Origin: Lathyrus oleraceus
Lineage: Eukaryota > Streptophyta > Magnoliopsida > Fabales > Fabaceae
Direction of reading: 5' to 3'
Assembly (NCBI RefSeq): GCF_024323335.1
Contig: NC_066580.1
Coordinates: 261,437,332-261,501,331 of the forward strand
Length of the DNA: 64,000 nt
The translations under genes and the position numbers were made by a program. The notes under the pieces were generated by a model, which saw only the letters and a list, made by a program, of their open reading frames with translations, was not told where the DNA came from and ran no database searches. Shown here piece by piece: positions 45,401 to 56,700 of this stretch; the first letter of the stretch is position 1, and each line of letters starts with the position of its first letter.

Positions 45401-48400
45401 CCCCTCCCGGTGGGATTTATGAAAGTTTCGGTTGACCTTGTATTAGATACGGACGCCGTTCTACCATTACCTGACGTTGTTTCAGAGACAACGTTGATGC
45501 GAGATGCAGTCGGATCCTTTGTTGGTTGGCCGTCAGATCTAATTTTCCGTGATGTCGAGGTATATATGTTCTAAATGATTATGAATATTTAGTATTCACA
45601 TTTCAATTCAGCTACAATTGTGATATTTAATCAATCCTTATTACATGGTAATGTTAGACTCCTACAAGACTCACACATAAAGTTGGTAAAGGGATTTCAA
45701 GACGCATCGAGTCGGTTGCATCTCAAAAAGAGGTACAAATATATATACTCATTGAATTATATACGCAACGATTCTGTTGCATCACAAAAAGTCATGATTT
45801 ATTTTATATGAATTTTTAGGTTCCTGGTCGAAAGTTGAAAAGCGCTGCTAAGGATATTCCAACGACGTCCGGGACAAAATCTCAAATTATGATGCGTCTT
45901 GAGAAAATGGTGGATGAGTCCGATATTATGCACGGGGCCATTCGTACTATAGATTTAGATGAAGGTGTTTTCGGAGCTGCTCATTTCGAAATAATTGGAA
46001 AGGAGGACTTCCAACAACTTTTTGAACACACCGAATTGGGCATCGCTGTCATTCATACATACATATGGTACTCCGATCAATCTATAATTTACTTAGTTGA
46101 ACAATTTATTTACACATTTCAATGAGTAGTCTAATGTTTATTATGTTTCTATTTAAGGTATATGTATGTAACATTGATGCGGGAAAATGAATTGTGTAAC
46201 CGTTTCAATTTTATTGCTGCTTCCCGTATCAACGCAACGTTAATAACGAAAAATCCAACATCCGTAAAGAATGATCTAGTCGATAGATTCATGGCGGCCG
46301 GCGATAATACTACACCCAGTTTGTATTTTTTACTGTTTAATTCTGGCAACGGGTTAGATTTTCTTTCTAATAATTTCATTCTAATCTATGTATATCTTTT
46401 ACGTAGAAAATTTTCATTCATCTAAATTTTTGTTTTATTTTACAGTGGTCACTGGGTGTTGGTTGCTATGGATCTTTCGAGACTAATAGTGTATTATCTC
46501 GATTCTTTATCGGGTGATTGGAGTAAATATCCGAATATGAAGAAGACGGTTGACGCGTAAGTGAAATTCCCCTAAATATTCGTGTGTATTTGTATATTTA
46601 ATTATGTCTGTCAGATTGATCTCAATATACGTTTTTATTTTGTTAGGGCAATAATAAAATTTAGAACGAAAAAGAATTACCGCAATAGGAAGGACATTAC
46701 CTGGATCAGAGTTCAGGTATATATTAAGTATCTTATTTTTGCTTATAATAGTGTTTGTTTTTTTGCTTATAATAGTGTTTGTAAGAAATTAACTATATAT
46801 ATATTGTTTGTTTTTCTGTGTAGTGTCCTCAGCAAAATAATTCGGTCGATTGCAGATTTTTTGTATTGAGATTTATGAGAGACATCATTGCGTTGAATCG
46901 TATAGACATCCCAAAAATGGTATGGAATAATAACTTAGGGTTTATTTTAATATTATCGGATATTTCATCTAATTTGTTACTAAATCATGAATATGTTTTA
47001 TTCTCTTAATTGTAGTACTTTGAGGAATACAAATCTTACTCAAGAGAAAATTTGGATGAAATGAAGGATGAATTGTGTCAATTCATTATTGATCAAAGAA
47101 TCATATAGCTAGGTTGTATATTGTTGTACATATATGTATGGAATGTTGTCGTTGTATGCTGTTGTTGTATATATGTTGTATATTGTTGTTGTACTTTTAC
47201 TAAATCATGAATATGTTGTTGTATATTGTTGATCAAAGAATCATATATTAATGTTGTATATATGGAGGATTAATGTTGTATATAAATGGATTCATGTTGT
47301 ATATATCAATGGATTAATGGTGTATAACATTGGATTAAAGGATGAAATCAATATGAATTTTACACTTTTGCAGCATGCGAACAGGTTACCAATTAAATAT
47401 CCACTGTTTTTCAAACAAATTTTTTAAAAATAACTAACACTTTAGAGGGCGTTTTTTGTAGGAAGCGCCCTCTAAACACTTTACATTGACAACTTTAGAG
47501 GGCGCTTTGTCCAGAAAGCGCCCTCTAAACACTTTACATTGACAACTTTAGAGGGCGCTTTTTCCTGAAAGCGCCCTCTAAACACTTTACATTGCCAACT
47601 TTAGAGGGCGCTTTTTCCTGAAAGCGCCCTCTAAACACTTTACATTGACAACTTTAGAGGGCGCTTTTTCCTGAAAGCGCCCTCTAAGGTGTCCCTTTAT
47701 GGACCACTTCAGAGGGCGCTTTTTTCTGAAAGCGCAATATAATGTGGCCCTTAAAGGGCCACTTTAGACAGCGCTTTCTCCAGGAAAACAAAGCGCTGTC
47801 TTTACCTATGCCAGCGCCACTTTAGAGGGCGCTTAAAAGCGCTGTTATAGGCCAAAATAAGCGCCCTCTTTTCCCTTATTTGGCGTAGTGAATGTTTGCT
47901 TGCAATATAAAAAATTAATTGTCAGATATAAAATGTATTATAATAATACAATATTTATCATAGAAAATTATTATGTTAACAAATGAAGATACTTACTACG
48001 GAAGTTTCCAAATTTTCTTTGTTAGGGACCAACTTTGCATATTCAGTTTTAGACTGATTCTGCACATTGAAACATCGAATATTTATTATACTTGTTAAAT
48101 GTTTAAATAATACATGAATTAAGTGAATATTATACGTCTTCTACTATGTAGTCATTTTCAATCTCTTTAACAAAGGCTTCATCATCAGAAAGCTTCCAAA
48201 CAGACGCTTGGGAAAACGTTGGCTGCACCTTAACTCTAAAAGCCATTTCCTTATTCAACAACATTTCAAGCTCATCAGGATAAACCATTGGATCATCTTC
48301 TCCATTCTAATGGAAAAATAAAATATTAACCATGAGTGATAATCTGAACTTTACAACTCGATAAACTATTAACATTTTAACTTATGTATAACAATGTACC

Positions 48401-50164
48401 TCCACCATAGAGTTATGCATAAATTCAGCAGTCATTCCAAGTATAGCAGCACATTCGGAATCCCAGAATACAAATCGATATTTTGATTCACCATTGCTAA
48501 CATATATCTCAATCTTGTACCTATAGTATTTTAAACGAAGAAAATAATATGATTAATAACAAATCCATTACCAAATTTATTTGCAATTCATCTAGATTAT
48601 ATGTACCTTGGTATAGGTTGTTCGACTTTTTGCCCACATGAACATTCATAAGCTTTTTCAGGATTAGGTGCCTTCGAAGAACACCTTGTGCAGCCATAAT
48701 AAAACCATCCACACTTTGAGACAGCAAATTTCAATGTGGTTGCTACAGTAACACATAAAGTTTCCTAAAAGCAAATCAAAAATGATATTAATTTCAAAAA
48801 GCAAACAATATAATTGTAATAGTAAAGATAAATTCGGCTCTATAGTATTCAACTTACATGTTTGATTTTGCAGAACTGACTTAAGGACATACATTTCGCA
48901 TTATGAACAAACCTTTCTACTGGCGAATACTGAGAACCACCAGACCAATTAGAAAGAGATTTTGCAGATTGAGTAGGCTTCTCCTTCTGTTCATTAGTAG
49001 GCAACCTATAGAAATAAGATTGTTTTTGAAATTAAAAATTATGTATAATAATCTGAATATAAATAAATAAATAAAATCCATACTTAGACATAAAATCTTG
49101 AATTTCAGGGATGTCTTCATTTATCAACAATTTGGAACCACTCCATGCATTTGACACTGTAAATTGTATAATTAATATAAAAATTATTGAACGTAAAATG
49201 AAAAATACAAATCAGCTATGTATTTATAAAGTCTGATAGTGTAATACCTTGGCCATCTTTTACCATTGCATGAGTGAGCAGAATTACAATAGCTCCATTG
49301 TTTTTAGGATCATTGTAGTAAGCCAAAAAATTTGATCCATAGATTTCCCATAAATTGCAATTTATGCAATTACCCCTATTTTGCAATATAAATAAACAAT
49401 ATTATATGATGGGATTCAGTGATGCAAAATATATAAATTTATCAAACACATAAGTTATGAAAACAATGCGCATTACTTCAAATCTTTCAGCACAACAGAA
49501 ACAACAACTTTCTTCCCCGGAGTGTTGGATTGGATATGGTTTATCTCACTAACAGCACCAATAATATCTACATTAAAGTAAGGTTCATTATTGAATGTGT
49601 TTGCAACTATATATGTTATATAAGTTATAATAGAATTTAAATTACCTTCCAGTCTATCGGTTTTGCATTTGCATTGAAGTATCTCACCAAAATCTTTAAA
49701 GAAATATCCTTTAGGTGGAATATTTTGAAGTTCGATTGCCTTCATTGTGGTACCATCAAGAAACACAATTTTTTTTGAATGATCACATACCTTCCACTGA
49801 AAATCATTGTTATAGGCACTGCCATTGTTTATAATGCAGGTCATATTCTCCTTAATGACCTCTTTCCATTTCAGTAAATGGTCATGACGAATAAGGACCT
49901 GAATCCGATCACCCTAACAAAATGAAAATAATCTTCTTTTTATATGTTATACAAAAAAGCATTTTGTTGTAATTACTAACTATCATACAAAAATCTATAC
50001 TTAAAAAAAGAAAAGCAATTTACCAAGGAATCCATAACAATCATCTCCAAATGTTCAATACCCTTATTATTCACAACACTCCAAACATCCATTATTCGAA
50101 CAGCAAGACGCCCAGTTTCTTTTGAGTCATTGATGTCTTTCACAGAATCAACCTTTCTACTCAT
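42427..50164 (-). CDS. RPA1-like single-strand DNA-binding protein, 11 exons, last exon split by CACTA
   Basis: Exons on the minus strand are 50164-50024, 49913-49646, 49567-49477, 49375-49248, 49156-49084, 49005-48858, 48764-48607, 48520-48400, 48306-48136, 48059-47997 and 47898-47891 continuing at 42592-42427. All boundaries are GT-AG and the first ten exons sum to 1362 bases, exactly 454 codons without a stop. The original protein would be about 511 residues. OB-fold motifs follow the N-terminus (GRLAVRIMDVWSV, EHLEMIVMDS). The C-terminal RPA1 domain has a zinc ribbon (CGWFYYGCTRC...YECSCG). The tail is S/T/P-rich, ending with a basic KPSRKLKIEPSS. It probably binds ssDNA for replication or Helitron transposition. 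The CACTA insertion replaces only the last 55 or so residues; reading into it adds about a dozen codons before a stop. The acceptor of exon 11 (TGCAAG) is slightly atypical. Confidence 0.85.
42600..43205. repeat. 5' subterminal repeats of the CACTA element
   Basis: Direct and inverted copies of TTAGAGGGCGCTTT (about 15) occur here. A block starting aatgaggaaatggaggga at 42761 repeats at 42989, a 228-bp duplication. These are probable binding sites for the element's TNPA-like protein. Confidence 0.88.
43206..43836 (+). promoter_or_regulatory. Promoter and 5' UTR with intron of the CACTA gene
   Basis: A C/T-rich stretch with cgtcgtcgtcgcc at 43280-43446 looks like 5' UTR. It is followed by a likely intron from GTATTT at 43447 to ...TTACAG at 43831, six bases before the ATG at 43837. 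Within the intron, gcattggtcttttgcatgca is directly repeated around 43676 and 43713. Confidence 0.55.
43837..47108 (+). CDS. CACTA-encoded protein with C-terminal Ulp1-type cysteine protease, 13 exons
   Basis: Exons are 43837-44121, 44228-44440, 44517-44609, 44693-44809, 44899-45213, 45302-45559, 45658-45732, 45820-46067, 46158-46352, 46446-46556, 46647-46716, 46824-46919 and 47016-47108. All are bounded by GT-AG and sum to 2169 bases, 722 residues plus stop, with every phase consistent. The N-terminal two thirds resemble the plant Ptta/En/Spm transposase (Transposase_24) family, including IISADEWDNFVAKR, PYKKGRTGYARLQ and a coiled-coil ETLAELRAQVLQLQIENA. The C-terminus has the Ulp1/SENP triad: His in HWVLVAMD, Asp in YYLDSL and Cys in QNNSVDC. 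The protein may bind the subterminal repeats and process SUMO-like conjugates; both are inference from families. The gene looks intact. Confidence 0.85.
47109..47437 (+). other. 3' flank of the CACTA gene with GTTGTATAT repeats
   Basis: About 150 bp of irregular tgttgtatattgttg and atggattaatgttgtat repeats follow the stop codon. They probably contain the poly(A) region; no gene is seen. Confidence 0.6.
47438..47880. repeat. 3' subterminal repeats of the CACTA element (53-bp period)
   Basis: aactttagagggcgctttt recurs at 47491, 47544, 47597 and 47650, a 53-bp period. Each copy pairs with a following aaagcgccctctaaa so that every unit is itself a hairpin. Degenerate copies continue to the terminal repeat. 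Confidence 0.9.
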
Positions 50165-50332
50165 TTTCACTGAAAAAAAATTCAAAAATTAATGTAACTG
50201 CAAATTTAGATGACTATAAAATTACAAACCTAATAACCTGGAAAAAAAAGAGTATATAAATTTGATAGAGGTGTGTGGCAAAATGCTGAAAAGGATCCAA
50301 CCTTTGATGTTACACATATATAACATCGTTTT
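50165..50332 (-). promoter_or_regulatory. Upstream region of the RPA1-like gene
   Basis: This short AT-rich segment between the ATG and the foldback element includes gagtatataaatttgat at about 50250-50267. That reads as a TATA-like region on either strand, so the promoter assignment is weak. Confidence 0.3.
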
Positions 50333-51263
50333 GATTGTATAATTATATGTTATTAAATTATAACTTTAAATTAAAAATAACTATTTAATATAGTTGATTA
50401 ATATTAATTGAGTAATTTAATATTATTGTTAATTTACCTACCAGTTAATTATTATTATTGTTATTATTATTATTGATATTTACCCGCCATATATGATAAG
50501 AATATTTTTAAAATTTAAATAGTATATTTATTATTTGATTTGATTTGATTTAATTGAGATCCAAACTCTATAAATTAAAATCGGTTACTTATTATGAACA
50601 ATAATATAGGGTCATTCCAATGTCAATCTATTATTAATTGAATTTTACATAGATGTAATTTTGCAATAACACGTTGGCATATTGAATCTTATACCGCTGT
50701 TATCTTTGCACTAACATATTTTATCCTTTCAACAGAATAATTATAGTAAATACGTACATTCTGTATACCGAAATATAATAAAAATGTATTAAAATCAAAA
50801 GCAATAAAACTGTTTACAGTAAATAAAAATATAGTCTAATTTCTTCATGATCATAAATATTTAAAGAAAAATTCATTGAAATAAAAAATCAATAATAAAT
50901 CAAAAGTTGAAATAAATGCTAATGACACAACATATATTTAAAATTTTATTTGATATATTTTTATATAATAAATAAATTAGTAATAAGTAAATGAATAATC
51001 AAATAGAATAGAATTTTAAGATGTTATTCTATATTTTTATTTACTGTAAACAGTTTTATTGCTTTTGATTTTAATACATTTTTATTATAATTAACAATAA
51101 TATTAACAATTTTATTGCTCAATTAATATTAAATTACTCAATAATATTAATCAATTTTATTAACAATAATATTAAATTACTCAATTAATATTAATCAACT
51201 ATATTAAATAGTTATTTTTAATTTTAAAGTTATAATTTAATAACATATAATTATACAATTAAA
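50333..51263. mobile_element. Foldback/MITE-like element with about 97-bp inverted termini
   Basis: 50336-50432 is the reverse complement of about 51164-51260, with one T inserted. A second inverted pair lies inside at about 50780-50835 and 51028-51085 (caaaagcaataaaactgttt). The interior is almost pure AT without coding sequence. A target duplication is not clear; the family is unknown. Confidence 0.75.
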
Positions 51264-51309
51264 TATTCATTTTGTCATTTAAAGAAAATCAGGTAACGAT
51301 AATATTTGG

Positions 51310-51420
51310 TAAAAAAACTATAATAATAATTAATTTGATTTCAGAATATTGATTTCATTTTGGAATGATAAGATTGCAACAACAATAAAATAACGGTAAT
51401 ATCTTTTAGTTGTATAAATA
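51310..51420 (+). repeat. 110-bp direct repeat, right copy
   Basis: It matches 40925-41034 with few changes, including the TATA-like tgtataaatag, but is not followed by the N/P-rich ORF. It lies about 110 bp from the proposed Helitron 5' end. Confidence 0.8.
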
Positions 51421-51870
51421 GAGTTTAGTACGAAATTACTTATAGAAACACGAAAATAGTTATATATTATGGATTGTAATTAGGGTAATTAAGTAATTAT
51501 GGTGGTAATTAACTTTTATATATTAAAAGTAGATTTTATAAAACATTGTGAAATTGATTGCATGATGAGTACATACCCAGTCAAAATTTGAGGTACCTTA
51601 GTGTTTCTCTTCAAATTATTACGATATAAGTTTATGAAATAGATTAACATATGAGAACACGCTCCTTCCCCTAACCACCTTAGAAGGAGGACATCACTTC
51701 TCTCTTCAATCTTTGCCATATATATACACTATCTTAAAAAGAGGAGAACACTTGTCTCTTTGCATGAAAATTTTACTTATACAAAAGTGGAATTAAAAAA
51801 AATAGATTACCCAAAGTTCTTTATTTATTTTATTTCTTCTTTTTGTTATGCTATTTGATATGGTCAAAGG

Positions 51871-52265
51871 CAAACCACTAATTCCTACATTATTCTTTGA
51901 CTCTCTTCTTAAAGTTGGCAATAATAATAATTTACCTACTATTATTAAAACAAACTTCCCTCCATATGGAAGATATTATATTCAACCAGAAGATTCTCCA
52001 ATGAAAAACTTACCATAGATTATGCAAGTATTTTACTTTCCCTTTAAAAATAAATTGTTGATTGATGAATCTTATCAATACTTACAATTTCATAGATGAA
52101 ACTACTTAATTACTTTTCTTCTTCTTTTTTGCTTTTATATTCATTTTTTATTGCAGTCGAACTCGTTGGATTTACATCTTACCAACCGATTGACCTAAAC
52201 TTAATAGCCAAAGGAGACAACTTTTTGAACGGTGCCATTTTGTCTCGTCTGCTGCAGATTACCAA
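51871..52265 (+). pseudogene. GDSL esterase/lipase fragment
   Basis: Block I at about 51873-52018 reads PTLFFDSLLKVGNNNNLPT and NFPPYGRYY. It corresponds to the plant GDSL start FGDSLxDxGNNNxLPT, with the Gly before Asp changed to Phe but the catalytic Ser retained; it ends in a stop. A second piece at about 52155-52260 (ELVGFTSYQPIDLN...NFLNGAI) matches the next conserved region after an intron-like gap. Upstream signal-peptide sequence and the C-terminal catalytic Asp-His block are missing. This is the only host-gene-like sequence in the window and is non-functional. Confidence 0.7.
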
Positions 52266-52534
52266 TACAATTGCACGTCATATAAACAAATAAATTATTT
52301 TCAATTTTTTCTTTGCAGTATGTGACATGACATGAATATATCAATTGATAAATATTTTTGTATGTGTTTTATGGGTGTAGAATTTACTTTCATTAAGCCA
52401 ACAACTAAATTACTACATGGATCACCAGTAGGAATGGGTGAAAATAACAGGTCAGTAAACTGCATCATCATCTACATAGGTTTATCTGTTTGTTCTTGTT
52501 TCTCGTAGCTGTTCTATTTAGTTGTTGGGGTTGG
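52266..52534. other. Unassigned sequence before the second copia element
   Basis: AT-rich sequence that may include further decayed GDSL gene DNA. No motif is recognisable. Confidence 0.4.
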
Positions 52535-53657
52535 TGTTGAGATATTAGATATAATCTAAGTTGAGTTGTGTGCCTCAAGTCTAAAACTAATTAGGGTTTA
52601 GGATTTGTTATTTAGTTTGTTATTTTTTTAGTATTCAAATCATTTAGGAGTATATAAATTAGGGGTGTTCGCGGTGCGGTTTGGGCGGTTTTTGCGATAA
52701 AAATCACCCGAACCGCAAGAGAAAAAAGCATGCGGTTCGGTTTGGTTCGGTTGACTTTTATAAACCAAACCAAAGCAAACCAATGCGGTTTGGGTTGGTT
52801 CGGTTTTTTATAATATTTTTATTGAGTCATATATACTCATATAAATAACGACATAACTTTGTGTTTAGTCATTCATACATTACTAAATAACATCGAAATT
52901 CATCATATTTAGACAAAAACGTTTTATTCAATATACAAAAAATCAGATTAGACAAAAGTGGAATAAAAGACAAATATAAATAGTAGCATAAAATAATATC
53001 AAAGACATTATAATAAAATATAAAAAAAAACATATGAGATGAGAGATTAGAGAAGATGAAAAAAAGAACATAAAAGATGCGAGATTGAGAAGAAAAGTGC
53101 AATAAAAACGTAATTGGAAAAGAAAATAGTAACATAAAAGATAAAAAAGAAAGAACATAATAGAGGACTTATTAGAGTAGAATAGGCGAGACCTACATGG
53201 AAAAGAAGATGAGAAGAATGTGTGATACTACTATGAGAGATTTAAGAAGGTTGAAATTGAAACCCTAAGTGTGATTAAGAGAAAATTGTTTGTAATTGTA
53301 AGGTTAAGGCATACTAGGTTTGAGGTTTGGGTTGGATGTGGGATAAGTGAACTTTGGGTTGTAACATAATGCGGTTTGGTTTGGTTTAGTTCGGTTTGCA
53401 AAATACAAACCGCAAACCAAACCAAACCATGCAGTTTTATTAAAAAATGACCCAAACGAATCCGAACCAAATGCGGTTTTTTGCGGTTTCGGTTTGGTTT
53501 GGTTTGGTTTGCGGTTTTCTATTGGGTTGGTTTGGTTTTGAACACCCCTAATATAAATAGATACCTTACAATTCAGTATTATCATTCAATTCAAGAATAC
53601 AATTCTTATTTCCTTATTCTCTCTTTCTCTCCTCACTAAAAGTGTCTTAAGCACGAA
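52535..53657 (+). repeat. 5' LTR of the plus-strand copia element, split by a MITE
   Basis: 52535-52659 and 53559-53657 align with the 3' LTR at 57857-58091; shared parts include aattagggtttaggattt and tcctcactaaaagtg. The PBS TGGTATCAGAGC (53663-53674) follows. Confidence 0.85.
52660..53550. mobile_element. hAT-type MITE, 891 bp
   Basis: Terminal inverted repeats TAGGGGTGTTC/GAACACCCCTA are flanked by an 8-bp duplication atataaat (52652-52659 and 53551-53558), as expected for hAT. Subterminal regions are dense with GCGGTTTGG/AACCGCA motifs in both orientations. No transposase is encoded; open frames are by-products of the repeats. Confidence 0.92.
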
Positions 53658-53766
53658 CAAATTGGTATCAGAGCTCTAGTTAGATTCTTGATCGTGTTTT
53701 CAAGAAACACACGTCAGAGATCGTGTTTTCGGAATCGTGGGTTGTTGTTGATCACTCGCTGCAAAG

Positions 53767-56700
53767 ATGAATGGTAACAGAAATTTACCAAACTCCCTCC
53801 AAACTAATGACGGCAAGAATTGACTTCGATTGAGAAACATATGCAATCTCTATTTGGCTTTCGTGAAACCCAAAAGGGGTTACTAATGGTCTTCCTGCGG
53901 TTGATGAAGATGCAACTGACGCACATAGAACCTCTCACAGGATGCCAAGAAGAAGGATTACAAGATGGTGTTTTATATCCAATCGGAGGTTGATGCGACT
54001 AATTTCGACAGAATCGCTCATACTGAATCAACGAATGAGGCATGTGATATTCTTGTCAAGTACTAAGAAGGAGGCGAGAAAGTCAAGGTTGTCAAATTGC
54101 AAACTTTGCGACGACAATATGACTTGTTGTTGATGGGAGAAGACAAAAAGATTGCAGGTTATGTGTCGAAGGTGCATAAACTCGTCCATCTCATGAAGGG
54201 TTGTGGTGAAACCCTAACTGATAAGATGATAGTTGAGAAGGTAATGCATACGTTGACCTCTCACTTTGATCATGTTATCATAGCTATTCAAGAATCCAAC
54301 AATCTTGAAATCCTAAAACTAGAAGATTTGGTTGGTTCGTAGGAGGTGCGTGAGATCAGGATTGTCGAAAGGAAAAGAATTCAAGACTCGATACAAGCAC
54401 TATAGGCTCAGTCATGAAAGAAGAATGGTGGTTCCAACAAGTTCAAAGAGAAAATCGACAAGACTAGGGGCAAGAAGTCTTGGTCTAATCCTCACAAGAA
54501 TAAGGTCAATGATAGAGCTTCTGAATCCTCGAAAAGAGGAGAAGGAAATTTTTATCAGAAAGACAAAGAAGAGGAAAAAGGTATGCAATGCTATAACTGT
54601 GAAAAGTGGGGTCACTTGGACAAGCATTATTGGTACATGAAAGACAAGGGATCCACAAAAGGCAAGAACGAAGAAATGAACCTTGCACATTAAGATTCAG
54701 ATGATTCTGATGATATAGTGGTTATGGCTGCAGTTGTAGATGACCATGTCGAATCCAAGATCTAGTTCCTCGACTCAGGCTGCTCAAATCACATGACTTG
54801 TTGAAAAATATGGTTAGTAGATTTTGACGAGTCGAAGAAGAGCAAGGTAAAACTTGCTGATAATAGCTCGTTGCAAGTTGAAGGTACATGCAACATAGTT
54901 ATTCCAAGGATTAATGGAACAGAAGCCTTGATCAAAGATGTATTTTATGTCCATGAATGAAGTGCAACCTGCTAACTGTTGGACAATTGGTCAAAAAGGG
55001 GTTCTCAGTGGTTATGAAATATGGAGCGTTATAACTTTTCGACATCCAAAGTAACTTGGTCTTGGAGTCTCCTATGTCAAAGAATAGAAAATTTAAGACC
55101 ATGATCAATTCGACTGAGGTAGATGTTTGAAAACAGTTGTCGACCATAAAAATAGTTAGTTGTGGCACCTGAGGTTTTGCCATTGGAATTTCAGGTCGCT
55201 CAATTAACCGATCACTCAAGATATGGTAACTGGTAAACTAAGTACTTAGATGCCCGATAGACTCTATAAAGGTTGTTTAGTCGGAAAGCAATCCAGGAAG
55301 TCTTTCGTTTCGACTATGCCAATGAGATCCTCCTGCATACTCGAAGTTGTACATTCAGACGTATGTGGTCCTTTTGAGGAGAATACCATTGTTGGAAATA
55401 GGCATTTTATTTCCTTTGTCGATATGAGTTTAGTTAAAAGTTATGGATCTATATTTGAAATATTTAAGAGATTCCAGTTGCTTGTCGAAAATCAAAGTGA
55501 AAAGAAGATCAAGGTATTGGAAATAGATAGAGGTGGCGAATACACATCCAAGATATTTTAAGCATTATGTGCAGAACACGGTGTTGATTATGAGGTAACA
55601 ACTCATTATACTCCTCAACATAATGGAATAGAATAAAGAAGAAACATGACCATATTAAACATGGGGAGATGCATGTTGAAGCAGTAGAATTTTCCAAAAT
55701 CCTTATATGGTGAAGCTGTTTCGACTGGTGTTTATATATTGAACATGTTCCCTAACAAGAAGCTAAAGAACAAGGTTCCTGAAGAAGTGTGGAGTGGCAA
55801 ACGACCATCAGTGAATCATCTGAAGGTGTTTGGCTCTATGTGTTACAAGTATGTTCCTGATGCAAGATGAAGGAAGCTTGATGACAAGAGTAAACCTATG
55901 ATTATGGTAGGATATCATAAGACTGAAGCATATAGGCTATTCAATCCAATTAATTAGAAGATTATGATTAGTCGAGATATTGTGATTGATAAAAATTCTT
56001 CATGGGATTGGAATTCTAGTAATGAGATTGACAAGCCATTGATGAGCTATGATTTCAACGAAGCAAGTAATGATGTCAAAGTCGAAGATATTATCAATAT
56101 TCCAGTTGAAGTCGAAGTTGTTGCTGACATATTCGAAGTCGGAGAGGTTATGTCTAGCACAAGTCAGAGACCTCAAAGAACTAGAGCTCATCCAACAAGA
56201 CTTCAAGACTATGAAGTGGTTGGTGATGATGAAGTCACAACAGATGGAGAACTAGTTCATTTGGATTTACTTGCAAGTGTTGAACCAATCAACTATAGCG
56301 AGGCTTTCAAGAATATGAAGTGGAAGTCGGCTATGGTCGAAGAGTTACAAGCAATCAAAAGAAACAACACATGGGAGTTGGTCGAATTGCTAACCCATAC
56401 AAAAGCTATCAAAGTGAAGTGGGTGTTTAAGTTGAAGTACAATGTTGACGGGTCGATAATAAGACATAAGACGAGATTGGCAGCTCGAGGATAACTTCAA
56501 CGAACAGGACTCGACTACTCTGAAGTCTTTGCACCTGCCGTAATATTAGAAACTAATCGACTAGTGCTAGCCTTGGCATGTAAGCAAGGCTGTCGACATT
56601 TCACTTAGATATGAAATCGACATTTTTGAATGGACCTTTAGATGAAAAGGTTTATGTCACACAACCTCCTGGGTTTGTGATTAAGGAGGAAGCAAAGAAA

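Larger units (their letters stand above)
42596..47890 (+). mobile_element. CACTA (En/Spm) element with a Ulp1-type gene, 5295 bp
   Basis: The termini are CACTACGCCAAA and TTTGGCGTAGTG, perfect inverted repeats, flanked by the 3-bp duplication aat (42593-42595, 47891-47893). Both subterminal regions are packed with TTAGAGGGCGCTTT and its complement. It encodes one 13-exon gene but no TNP2-type DDE transposase, so it should depend on another element. It sits in the last exon of the RPA1-like gene, in the opposite orientation. Confidence 0.95.
40051..51533 (-). mobile_element. Putative non-autonomous Helitron carrying an RPA1-like gene
   Basis: On the minus strand the 3' end has a GC-rich hairpin followed by CCTTTACTAG and a host T, matching the CTRR-T rule. 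The best 5' candidate is A|TCTACTTTTAATATAT at 51533, preceded by A. Between them lie an RPA1-like gene in the same orientation, a foldback element and a nested CACTA element; without the CACTA the length is about 6.2 kb. No Rep/helicase coding is seen. Autonomous plant Helitrons often carry RPA1 homologues, which supports the call. The 5' boundary is less certain than the 3' boundary. Confidence 0.65.

Noticed and set aside
53231..53585. Minus-strand frames rich in NQTKP repeats
   Set aside because: They come from the GGTTTGG repeats of the hAT-type MITE.
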